64,000 bases of DNA. Origin: Amphichorda felina. Taxonomy: Eukaryota; Ascomycota; Sordariomycetes; Hypocreales; Bionectriaceae. Shown in pieces: positions 12,798 to 22,572 of the stretch. The stretch covers positions 1-64,000 of the forward strand of contig JAEMHR010000024.1 in NCBI GenBank assembly GCA_016490725.1. Reading direction: 5' to 3'. A model generated the notes under the pieces. That model was given only the letters and a program-made list of their open reading frames with translations, did not search any database and had not been told where the DNA came from. The number at the start of each line of letters is the position of its first letter. Positions within the stretch are counted from its first letter, which is position 1. A program made the position numbers and the translations under genes.

Positions 12798-15149
12798 TGT
12801 GGGATAGCAGACTCGCAGCACAGGGCGTCGACTGGGTTGTGGGTGGTTTATCAAGGCCAGATCATTGTCGATCGACCCGGGAGTTTGGACTCTAGGGATT
12901 TCCGTTCGCTAAAACAAGAGACGGTTCGCTGCAGGGCGGGGACGTGCCTTGTTGCTGGAACTCGGAACTTGGTGGAGATCAAGAAAAAGGTGAAGACGGG
13001 AGGATCAAGTCTGAGACAGGAGACTCAGATTGACAGATGCTGGTCGGCTTCCCAGAGGGCGCAACACGTCCAAGCGCTCGCAGGGCGGAGGGGAGTTGGT
13101 CGGAGGCGGTCAGAGACAGTCCGAGTCAATGGGGGAGGGTCTGCCGAGGAAAGGAGAGGAAGAGCGGACTTGGACGAGGAGGAGACGATGGCAGGCAGAA
13201 GGCAAGGAGCGAGGGTCGGGGAGAGAGACGCCGTCGCGGTGGTCGCCCCTCTAACGCTGGCGCGTGGAACCGGCTAGTACACTCGTAGCAGTAGTAGTAC
13301 GAGTACGTAGTACTATCACCAGTGGCACTGTAGCAGTCTCGTACTGTACGGAGTACGGGCTTAACGGGCTCTACAGGGGGTCAGGGACTCGGGGTACCTA
13401 CAGCTTGGGTGGGAGGACGTGCGTCCCGAGCACTGTACCACAATTTGCCGGGTAGTTCCTACCCACAAGGGCCAAGGGCCAACCTTGGAAGGGGGCCGAG
13501 GACGCAAGCCGGACCAGTGCCGCGTAGCTGCCACAATTCCCGGGCAGCAAACCAGGGTTTAAGGATTGTAGGCGTGACAGGCGTGACAGGGCGTGACCCC
13601 CAGGCCCCGGCTGTTGTTCTCTGATCTCTCCCACAAATCCCAGCAGCACTAAGGGGGCCAACTACTGCCAGCATTGAGCAATGCCGGGTCGCCAAATCTC
13701 GACGGCAAACGAAAGAAAAAAAAACAAATGTCTCCAATCAGCTGTCCAGCGGTGGGCAACCAGCAAGCCAGCAAGGGGCGGGCGGCCAGCTGTCAAGGGA
13801 TGTGATGAGCTGTCACGGCGGCTTCAGTCCATTTGCCCGTTCTGCCCCCCTTTCGCTGACCAGTTGACCTCGCGCGCTGACCGTTGCCTTGCGTCCGGTG
13901 TGGTAGTCACTGTACATCATGCCTAAGGTAGGTGGTCGTATTGTGCCACTGGCCACCCAGCCGACGCCGCTGCCGTTAACAAGCTATATCTTTGCAATCG
14001 CGAGGCCCTAATGGTGGTCCAGCTGATATACCGCTCACATCTCACACCACGATCACATCATGTGGGCTCAATTCCATGATCCTCACAGGCCCCCCTTGTC
14101 CCCTTGCCTTGCAAGTTGCGCCCCTTCCTCCACTGCTCCAAAGCGCCTCCACCCAAGGGCATCTTCGCAGAATCGCAAATGGTCAACTTTTGAACGTGGG
14201 CTTGGTAGGCGGGAGGTTCGACTCGACCCGGGCGCCGCGCAACGCCAAGTTCCAAACTCAGTTCGCCATGTTAGCATACTTCCATGCCCAACGGCCAATC
14301 CGTGCATCGGGTCGCGCCTTGGTCCCGCCCAAAACGGCAGCTGGCCGTCGGGGCCCCTGGGGAAGCCGTTACCAGGCAAACGATGGCGTTTGGCGGTGTT
14401 TATCTGTACGGATACGGATACTACCTAATACCCGTATACTCGTAGGTACGAAGTACGGATGGCTTCAAGAGCCATACGTGGCTTGCATCGACGTCTATCA
14501 AGAGAACAGGGAAGTCGCCTGCTCCTGCCGGTCACGACGTCAAGAGGGAGATAGCATTGCAACCTGGATTGGAAGTCAGAACGTGCTGCAGACTGTTGGC
14601 GCACTGTGCGGTGCCCCGTGCACGCATCTCGCTTGCAGACTGATTTCATCATCGGTATCGCCAACGCCTCACTCAACCTGTCAGCCATTCAAAGTGCCGG
14701 GGCCACCACAGCACGCACCCTGTCGAAATCAAGTGTCTCCAGCAGCCCAGCCCAGGTCATTTCCCCCCAGCGCGTGGGCTCATCCAGCCGCCCAGAGTTT
14801 CGGGTCCGACCAACGTCGCCGTCCAAAAACACTGACTGGTCACAATTCTTGCTTCGTGCTCAGCGCTCTCCTCCCCACCGTTGGCTATTACAAGGCTACG
14901 AGTACAAGCACCCGTGCTCAAGCACGTCCGACGCGGAACAAGCATGAATATTGGGAGCCCGGGTCACGTGTGCGGCTGAACCAGACCTCCATTGATGTCA
15001 CGAGACGCGTCAACAATGGATGGGTGAAATGAGTATTCCGAATTCACCATCATATCAACTACTACTCGGCCCCGCCCGCAAGAGTCCGAAGGCATGGAGA
15101 CCTGTTGACTAAGTGGCCGACCGACGAGTAAGAATCTACTTGATCCATC
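12798..15149. other. Gene-free stretch upstream of RBR ligase and of the 2EXR gene
   Basis: About 2.35 kb. Both neighbours start here and point outward, so it should hold two promoters. A GTACGGAGTACGGG motif lies near 13346. A 346-codon open frame at 13992-15032 is Arg/Pro/Ser-rich with no domain or convincing start, and I do not accept it as a gene. GTAC/GTAG-rich short motifs occur at 13275-13320 and 14405-14455. No RNA gene is evident. Confidence 0.5.
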
Positions 15150-15914
15150 ATGGATGAGCCAGCGGACTCGTTCGCATGTTTCACCCGGCTTCCGCCCGAA
15201 ATACGCGCCTCTATTTGGAAGACAGCCCTATGGACTCCGAGCATCGTGCAACTGTGCTTTGACGCCGAATCCCCGTACGGTTATAAAATGAACCTCACAC
15301 ACCGAGTTATACCGGCCCTCCTCCACGTGTGTTCCGAGTCACGCCGCTACGCCCAAGAGGTTTACCCGGATGTCTTTGCCGATCAAAAGGCGACGGCGCT
15401 CATGACGTACATGAACCTGGAAATCGACACCTTGTACATTGGCACCGCTAACAAGGACATGGAATTTGAGTGGATTGTCGAGAACTTTGCCCTCCGGGAT
15501 GTGCGATCATTGGATATGGACGACGTGAAGCATTTCGCTTTCGATGTGGACTTTTGGAGGCATTATGGCACCGAGAACTTCCTCCGCCTCCTTAGCGGCT
15601 TTGCGGGTCTAAAGTCGTTGACTTTGGTCATCGAGGATGATCATTCTTCACCGGATGCACCCGCCAAACTCGTGGGTCTGGACGAGAAGGAGTTGGGCCA
15701 AGAGACGGCAGGCTTGGGGTATTCTGCCGCCGGCAAACCCGATGGCCCAATCGCTTATCGGGACGTTGCCGCGAGTATCCAGATGGCGTACGTGAAATTG
15801 CTCGCCGATGAGAGAGACGCTTACGAGTACTATTTTGAGGACTGGTCATTGCCGGAGTTACGGGTTGAGAGGCTCGTCGGCAAGATTCTTGGCAGGCAGA
15901 CGAAAAAAGTCTGA
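15150..15914 (+). CDS. 2EXR-domain protein
   Basis: A single-exon protein of 254 residues. It opens with the signature FTRLPPEIRASIWKTAL and then has LLHVCSESRRYAQEVYP about 45 residues later. That is the pattern of the fungal 2EXR family, which is large, F-box-like at its N-terminus and expanded in Pezizomycotina. No biochemical role is established for the family; interaction with other proteins is assumed from the F-box-like helix. It lies immediately beyond the UstY gene, with the two 3' ends facing each other about 200 bp apart. Nothing links it to the peptide pathway beyond proximity. No signal peptide or membrane segment is visible. Confidence 0.8.
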   Translation: MDEPADSFACFTRLPPEIRASIWKTALWTPSIVQLCFDAESPYGYKMNLTHRVIPALLHVCSESRRYAQEVYPDVFADQKATALMTYMNLEIDTLYIGTANKDMEFEWIVENFALRDVRSLDMDDVKHFAFDVDFWRHYGTENFLRLLSGFAGLKSLTLVIEDDHSSPDAPAKLVGLDEKELGQETAGLGYSAAGKPDGPIAYRDVAASIQMAYVKLLADERDAYEYYFEDWSLPELRVERLVGKILGRQTKKV

Positions 15915-16117
15915 CGCCGAGTCAACTTGTTCAATCCCATATTAATAATACAGGCAACCAAAAGGACGCCGAGTCGACCTGTTCATTCCCATATCATTAA
16001 ATACAAATTAACCTCTGAACTGATGAAGAAATTCAAGGCGAGTTTTCATCATACCCATGGGGGGGATGAGAACCTTGCAGTGGCTTATAACATTTCATTT
16101 TGCCCAAGGTCCAACAA

Positions 16118-16828
16118 TTAGTGGCCGTGGTCATGACCATGGCCTTCCACCTGTTTATGGTCCACGCCATATATACGATAATACTCCTCGCTGATGGGAA
16201 TCTGCTTTGCACCTGCAGGCCGCGTGACGTTCCGCCCCCACTCCTTTGGCACAGAGTGCTTGTCCTGCCACTCATAGATGGCGTTGAAATCCCTGCACTG
16301 ATGGTTCACGTTGAAGTCCGGGAAGGGGTTCGTCTGGGTCTCGACCCAGTTGAACGTGAGGATGTCCAGGTTACCGTTGCACATGAGGTTCTGCATCAGG
16401 ATATCCGTGCAGTGGCTGACGTGGATCCAGTGCAGGTCGGTAAACGGCTGCTTGGCTGTGCCGTTGCGGTCGTACTCAGCCCATGCGAGGCCGCGGAGGA
16501 GGTTGAGGCAGTGGATCTGGTGGAACATGTCGATCTGAGCCATGTAGGCGTCGTCACCGAGCCCGTACTCAGGCGGGAACTTGACAAGCAGCTCTGGGTC
16601 CTTGCCGAGCCGCCGCACCTCCTTCTCCGTGATGGGGAAGACGCGGATGATCTCGAGGTCCTCCCACGCGTCGTCCACGGCCGGGCTCGGCGCGAGGCCG
16701 TCGCGCCACTTGGAGGGGTTCTTGGCCTCAAACAGCCCGCCTTCCGTCTCCATGGGGGCCATCTTGAATTTGATGGAGTCCCAGACGGGAGCTGTGGTTT
16801 GTGTGAGCCAATAAGCCAGCCATATTCA

Positions 16829-16860
<32 letters not shown>

Positions 16861-17145
16861 TATGTGTGCTTCTGTGTGAAGGGGAGTGAGAGGGGGGATA
16901 TATGAGAGGCCCTTACAATAGAATGAGGTCTTGCGCATGCGATCCATCTCCGACTCTAGGCTAACGCCAAAAAGAGGAGCTACGAAGAGACCCAGAGAGA
17001 TGATGAAGAGGAGGACATTGAGGGCAACCCAGATGTGGCTTCTCCAGCCTTGTCGCCGCTTCAACGGAGTCCATTCGGTTCCCTGGCTGTCCTGGTCGGT
17101 GCCCAGGAGACTCTCGTTAGAGCCATTGTCCTTTTCAAACGACAT
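16118..17145 (-). CDS. UstY-family (DUF3328) oxidase, candidate RiPP-cyclising enzyme
   Basis: Members of this family (UstYa/UstYb of ustiloxin, and homologues in phomopsin, asperipin and victorin loci) oxidatively cross-link or otherwise modify ribosomal peptides in the secretory pathway. Exons 17145-16917 and 16791-16118 give 300 residues; the GTAAGG...CACAG intron keeps frame and contains a CA/AG microsatellite. The N-terminus is cytosolic and short, followed by one membrane segment at about 37-59 (HIWVALNVLLFIISLGLFV) and a lumenal domain. The two family HxxHC motifs are intact: HQIHC at about 167-171 and HVSHC at about 200-204. The C-terminus is His/Gly/Asp-rich (GHGHDHGH). The gene starts about 770 bp from, and points away from, the repeat precursor at 17919. 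An alternative ATG lies 39 nt upstream. Family is sure; the substrate is inferred from the neighbour. Confidence 0.9.
16829..16860. repeat. CA/AG dinucleotide microsatellite in UstY intron
   Basis: A run of CA followed by AG dinucleotides within the single intron of the UstY-family gene. Confidence 0.85.
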
Positions 17146-17918
17146 GATGCCAATTTCCAATGGAAGAGACTTGGGAAGATTCAATGGCCAAGCTGCCTCT
17201 TGTTGCGAATAATAAGGGAGGTAAGTCGAGTGAGAGGGTGGCGGGGTCGTGGAAGAAGCAAGTTTGCTGAGAGTACCCGGCTTTCAAGACCGAGGAACGA
17301 TGCATCCCGTGCCTCTTTGATCTTACTGGAGGGAGTCCTCGTGGCCTATGGATATGACGGTACCAATCCGGATAGTCGGCAAAGATAAAGGGTCCTGCCA
17401 CAAGCAGACTCGTGTGAACGTGGGACTTTTGGGACTTTTGAGGGGTCGTGCCGATTACCCCGGGGACAACCCCAGGAAAACCCAGGTCAAAAAGCACAGA
17501 ATACCTACATCCTACACGATGCTGCGGGCGGCCGAGCCGGGACGACGGAGCCGTGGATGATTCAGAATGTTGACGTGGGCGAGAGGCTATGCGCCGCTAA
17601 GCCTGCACAGTCAAAGACACCAGACACACTACAAACACTAAAGGCGCTGTGAAAGGTCGCGACCTTCTATTTCGAGTTACCGCCGATCCGTGCAAAGGCC
17701 CCTAGCACCTACATGCATGGTAGTTCTTACATAGATAGGGAGGCATGGGCTTAATGGGGATAGCGCCGACTGGTAATACGTTGCCAGTCCTGGGTAGATA
17801 GTACGTAGTATCAGGCTGGAACATATAAGTCCTGTCAAACCCGCGCAGTGTGAGTGAACATGTCCATTCAGCACTTGACATTTGGGTTTCAATCAGAAAA
17901 CAATATCAACATTTCAAA
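17146..17918. promoter_or_regulatory. Shared divergent promoter region of UstY oxidase and repeat precursor
   Basis: The 773 bp between the two divergent start codons hold no supported gene, so the pair probably shares regulatory DNA. I can see no firm operator. A CATATAAG stretch near 17821-17828, about 90 bp before the precursor ATG, could be a TATA-like element. This is inferred from arrangement only. Confidence 0.45.
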
Positions 17919-18592
17919 ATGAAGGTTTCCCAGATCCTCGGCGTCGCTGCCTTGTGTGGCCTGAGCGTGGCCGGCCCGATTCCAGGTGAATAATACCCGT
18001 TCATGTAAACGTCGTTCCACCCAACAGCACAGCTAACATGGAAGCAGCTGGCGATGCCGTGAAGCGTGAGGCCAACCCCGAGCCACAGAACACGTACGGC
18101 CGGGCCTACACTCTCAGGATGGCCGACGATGGCGTCGAAAAGCGTGAGCCAGGGAACGCGTACGGCAAGGCCTATACTCTCAGGATGGCCGACGATGGCG
18201 TTGAGAAGCGTGAGGAGGATATTGAGAAGCGTGAGCCTGGGAACGCGTACGGCAAGGCCTATACTCTGAGGATGGCCGACGATGGTGTCGAGAAGCGTGA
18301 GCCTGGAAACGCGTACGGCAAGGCCTACACTCTCAGGATGGCCGACGATGGCGTCGAGAAGCGTGAGCCTGGCAACGCGTACGGCAAGGCCTACACTCTC
18401 AGGATGGCCGACGATGGTGTCGAGAAGCGTGAGGAGGATGTTGAGAAGCGCGAACCTGGGAACGCGTACGGCAAGGCCTATACCCTGAGGATGGCCGACG
18501 ATGGTGTCGAGAAGCGTGAGCCTGGAAATGCGTACGGCAAGGCCTACACTCTCAGGATGGCCGACGATGGCGTTGAGAAGCGTGATTCCTAA
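17919..18592 (+). CDS. Secreted Kex2-processed repeat precursor (candidate dikaritin-type RiPP)
   Basis: Exons 17919-17985 and 18048-18592 give 203 residues. The 62-nt intron has a GTGAAT donor, a CTAAC branch site and a GCAG acceptor, and is placed so that the frame is kept. Residues 1-22 form a signal peptide (MKVSQILGVAALCGLSVAG). After a first KR come seven tandem units, each ending DDGVEKR. Units 2-7 open EPGNAYGKAYTL; unit 1 is longer and has NTYGRAYTL. Acidic spacers EEDIEKR and EEDVEKR follow units 2 and 5. Every unit is therefore flanked by Lys-Arg, the Kex2 site, as in ustiloxin-type precursors. Two Tyr per core offer sites for UstY-type oxidation. The divergent neighbour is a UstY oxidase. 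It lacks the Trp/Cys pattern of the ascomycete alpha-type pheromone precursor. Product and activity are unknown to me. Confidence 0.88.
18068..18583 (+). repeat. Seven-unit coding tandem repeat of the peptide precursor
   Basis: Unit boundaries at Lys-Arg codons are 18068-18145 (78 nt, divergent first unit), 18146-18211, 18233-18298, 18299-18364, 18365-18430, 18452-18517 and 18518-18583 (66 nt each), with 21-nt spacers at 18212-18232 and 18431-18451. The pattern unit-spacer-unit-unit occurs twice as blocks of exactly 219 bp (18146-18364 and 18365-18583). Confidence 0.95.
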
Positions 18593-18663
18593 TGGAACAC
18601 GCGTATGGCAAGGCGTGCAGGCTCGAGATGGACGACAACGGCTATGTAGCGCCAGTCCGGTAG
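18593..18663 (+). pseudogene. Decayed eighth repeat unit past the precursor stop
   Basis: In the frame starting at 18595, one base off the coding grid by two, the sequence reads through HAYGKA, then a Met-Asp-Asp-Asn-Gly segment, and ends at TAG 18661-18663. This aligns with the peptide unit of the upstream array but has lost the second core Tyr and the terminal Lys-Arg. Compared with a 66-nt unit there are 5 extra bases at its start, which create the present TAA stop and the frame change. It is a dead copy as read here. Confidence 0.75.
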
Positions 18664-19020
18664 TAGCAGATAGCCCCTCCAGCCAAATTGAACAAGAACC
18701 CTCGGGGGATCTACCATGCACGCCGTACTTTGGCCAAGTCACCAGGTCCCCAAGTCACCAAGTCATCAAGTCGGGCGATACGAATTGCTGTCTGGGGAGA
18801 AGAGAGCGGGGCGGATAATCGGATCACCGCTTGCCGTACGGAAGTGCGGAGTGCGGAGTATCGGGTCGCAGATACGGCATGACGGCGACGACGGCCTGAG
18901 CCGCCCGGGTGGCAGGCGGTAGGCGGAGCCGATGGGCTCGGGTCACCAGGTTGGGCGCTGTATTGGGCCATTCTCCTTGGTGTTTGCCCAGTTTGAGAAG
19001 AGGGGCAGCAGAGCTCAGGG

Positions 19021-19130
19021 AGTCCAGGGAGTTCCAGGGAGGTCCAGGGAGTTCCAGGGAGGTCCAGGGAGTTCCAGGGAGGTCCAGGGAGGTCCAGGGA
19101 GTTCCAGGGAGGTCCAGGGAGTTCCAGGGA
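19021..19130 (+). repeat. 10-bp minisatellite, eleven units
   Basis: Eleven consecutive 10-bp units of the form G(G/T)TCCAGGGA, the first unit differing at its first base. GGT and GTT variants mostly alternate, suggesting growth by 20-bp steps. Confidence 0.95.
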
Positions 19131-20464
19131 CCAAGGGACCAACAAGGGACCGCCGGGGTTGTGCGGGCGTTGGACGTCGTCCTCCTACTACTAGTAGGTA
19201 GGTACTTACGTACTCCGTGCTATGCACATCCCATATTGGGTATTAGTAATAGTAGGTAGACGCGGCTGACGCGGGTTCCACCCTGGATACTACCCCTCAA
19301 CCTACTACGAGAATGGATAGACTCACGAGTATTACCCATATACTAGTAGTACTAGCATGTTATATGTTCTATTAATCAATCTCCAGGAGTGTGCAGTCCA
19401 ACCTCTTTTAGCCGGAGCCCCAGGACATCGCGATAGCCGCCGAATCTCCCATCTGTGATTTTTTTGTTTTTTGTTCTAATACGGAGTAGATACGTACCTC
19501 CTCGTCATTCATCTTGTTACACACTCCATGCCCTCCAAGTTGGCGACAGAGAACATTAACGGGACCTGGAATGGCGAGCTTTCAATTTGACCACTGTTGG
19601 CCCATGTATGCGTATGGATGCAGACCAGCTAGTTTCTAACAAAGTAAATCAACGGATTAGTAGTACAATACTATTAATACTATTAGAGGATCTGGACAAA
19701 GATTGGGGGTTAGGGGGTTGGGTTTAGGGTAGGTGCACTCGGCTTGGTCCGAAATGAAGCGGGCAAAGGTATCATGACCTCTGTCAAGCGACTACTAGTA
19801 CCTACTTGGTATTAGTAATAAATGAGTACAATTAGTCGTACGTGGAAAGGGAGAATATGCGTGGTCATCACTGGCAGTAAGTAACCTGCCCTCTCGTCCT
19901 TGAGGAATGGGGGCATGCATGTACGAGTACGTACTCGTAGTCATATTTGGTGGTTGAAACAGAACAGCCACCGAGCTCCAGCCTCCAGCGACAGGGTTGA
20001 GGGTTGACAGTTGACAGTTGCCACTGACAGGGTTCTCCAGGCCATCAGTGATCCATGAGTGATGACCGATTTACGGCCGCTAAAAGCCTAAACAGATCCG
20101 CCCCCCAGATCCCAGGCGATTCCCAGCCGCAGCCCCCAAGACCCATGCTAGTGTGAAGAATCGCGTTGGGATGGCTTCCCGGTAGTATTCGGACCTGCTA
20201 TGTCCGGTTTTTGTCAGTGTTATTTTGCTTTTTGTTCTTACTTTATTTTTCCTCCTTTCACTTCTCACCTCTGGGATCTTTTTTTTTTTTGGGCGACCCG
20301 TCTATACACAAATGATCGGGTCTCTAATGCTCGTACGTCTGGCGATTGGAGGTTGGGGGTTGGCGGTCGGCGACCTTCTTTCGTCGGCCCGAAGTGGGCG
20401 ACTCCCTTCAAAAAGAGACACGAGACACGGACGGGTATTACGAAGTACTCATACGGCGTTCAGC

Positions 20465-20517
20465 GTTGGGTCGCTGGGTCGCTGGGTCGCTGGGTTGCTG
20501 GGTTGCTGGGTCGTTGG
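20465..20517 (+). repeat. 8-bp minisatellite
   Basis: About six units of TCGCTGGG and its variant TTGCTGGG in a row. It lies in gene-free DNA and makes an open frame look longer than it should. Confidence 0.9.
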
Positions 20518-22572
20518 CCCCCAAGGACCACAATGATGAGCTGCATAGCCGTTTGCAAAGATCGCCCAGATCCCGTCGGGCCAAGCCGCGGAGCAGAGAC
20601 TATTACTATCTCGCTAATTCTGGTCCTGAAGAACTGGAGAAACGCTAGACGCACTTCGTATACTACTGCTACCTACTATGTACCACGTAGAGCACTACGA
20701 GTACGAGTACAATTGCCTCCAGGTCACATGCCCACATATTAGGTACATACTCGTATTGATGCTTTCAAACTCTCAATCTCATTCTCACCCAAGTCCCCTT
20801 CGACAAGTCAAACACCCCCCTTGGAAGCCCCGAGATAACATACCGCGCTGTCTCGTTGGTCAAGCGGCCACACTGTGCACGAAGCTTTCTCGCCCGAACC
20901 CCCGATGCATAAGACGTGAGACACGGCAGACTGCGTCGTTTGCCTACCCGTACAAGGCTGCAAGGGCAAAATGCCTTGGGTTCCAAAGGTATTAATAATA
21001 GACATACCGGAACTGCTCCCGGTTCGGTGGATCTAACCCATCCCAACGGGTCGAACTCTTGAAAGTTCAGCTGGGCCGAGTTGCCAGCTCACCATCATCG
21101 GGCCATCGAGTGGCGCGTACTCGTATGAGACACTGTAGAAATTCTGGGATACAAGGATTTTACGACGACGACGACGACTACGAGTAGTAAAGTAGTCTAG
21201 TACCACGTAAGTGCCGGATCGAATTCACTGCCTGAAGGCTGTGAATCCTCGTACTCGTACGAGTAGTACCACACCGCACGATTGCATCATATCAAATATT
21301 GTCTCGGTGGTTCGCCGCCTTCTCTACGGATACTCCCACTTAGAAGCCGGTGCAGTCATCTACTCGTACCCAAGCTGCTGGTATGATTCACGATGGTCAA
21401 CCAGTCAGCCCCTGGACCTGGAGCTTGCAAGCTTTTCACCTGGACCAGCCCTCCCCCCGGCGATGGTCAGCTACGAGTACTCATGCATATGTAGTGGTGC
21501 TTCGTAGGAGTAGCACTATACGACTAGCGATAATACCCCAGCACCAAAGCAAGCAAAAAAACCTACCACGTACATGGCAATGATATTATTATTAGCAGTC
21601 TCTGTTCTGCCGTCTTCTCTGCCCTGGGATTTCCACTGCACGAAGAGTACGTACCAACCCAATCGCTTACCCAATTGAAGCATTGGCACTTTGTAATGGG
21701 CAATATACGAAGTACGTACTCGCATTGCCCAGTTCTATGTGGCGGCCTGCCTACCCTACGCCGCCACCAGCCCATGGCGTACATATACAATGTTAATGTT
21801 AAGTTGGCGCTGGGCAAGGCTGTCATGGGCAAATCCTCGTACCACGAAACCTAGAATCCCATCATTACGCCATATCGGGAATTGTTTATTGTGCGAAACT
21901 CTAATCTTTATTTTAGTTTGTCCTACTCCGTAGTGTTGATGGCATTCGCATTCAACATTTCCCAGCTCTTTTGTCGCTTTGTTGGTGCTGCGCCCCAATA
22001 ATTGCTGTGCGTAGCAGTTTGTCTGGATCCTGTCATCATTTGTCTCTGATGAACTTGTCACCGAATGCCCCCGGCCCCCTCCAGCCTCTATCATCACCAT
22101 CACCATCACCACCACCACCACCATCACTGCCATCGTCACTGCCACCGCCGGCTCTCCACCACCGTCTCCGTCCGAACTGCCCAGTCCAGCTCCCTCGCAC
22201 CTGACTCCAGGACTCCAGGAGCTGCAGGGACTAGACCCGTTACCCGTTTGCCAAGCACCTAAGCGCGGGTTCCTGCTAGGTTCCTGTTAGGTTCCTGTTA
22301 GCGGAGCGGATAGCGGATCAACGCCCCACCTCGCCTTGCCCATCTGCCTGGAACTTGGAAGTTCCGCTCCCCCATCATTCCGGCCGTCGGCCGCGCCCTG
22401 GTGACCTCTCCCACCTCGCCTCTCACCTCTCACCTCTCACCTCCCGCCTCGTGGCCCTCGACACCGGCCTCAGCCTGCCTTCGCATCGACAGAGGTGCAC
22501 CAGTTCCCGTTGCCGACTCGAACATCCTGGGTGGATAGCCTGGAGCCTGTCCGGCCTCCCGGTGACGTCGCA

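Larger units (their letters stand above)
18664..22572. other. Gene-free, repeat-rich region
   Basis: Nearly 4 kb without a supported gene. It contains a 10-bp minisatellite (19021-19130), an 8-bp minisatellite (20465-20517), a telomere-like stretch (19704-19733), many TACTAGTAG/GTACTCGTA motifs, an ACG trinucleotide run near 21162-21178 and CAC/CAT runs at 22092-22130. The right end is the promoter and leader of the Eaf gene. Open frames here, including one of 180 codons at 20200-20742, are low-complexity and I reject them. Confidence 0.55.

Noticed and set aside
13992..15032. A 346-codon plus-strand open frame
   Set aside because: Composition is Arg/Pro/Ser-rich without any domain, and it overlaps other long frames and GTAC-rich spacer motifs. 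No convincing start context or splice structure.
17919..18592. Precursor as an alpha-type mating pheromone
   Set aside because: Ascomycete alpha-type pheromone units are short, with paired Trp and Cys; the units here have neither in the core.
17906..18742. A 278-codon open frame on the minus strand across the peptide repeats, itself internally repeated
   Set aside because: It is the antisense of the seven-unit array; the repeats keep both strands open. The plus strand has a signal peptide, a proper intron and Kex2 sites; the minus frame has none.
20200..20742. A 180-codon open frame in the repeat-rich region
   Set aside because: Much of it is translation of T-runs and of the 8-bp minisatellite, with no family resemblance.
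22065..22262. A frame encoding a His-rich run
   Set aside because: Translation of a CAC/CAT microsatellite in the Eaf leader region.
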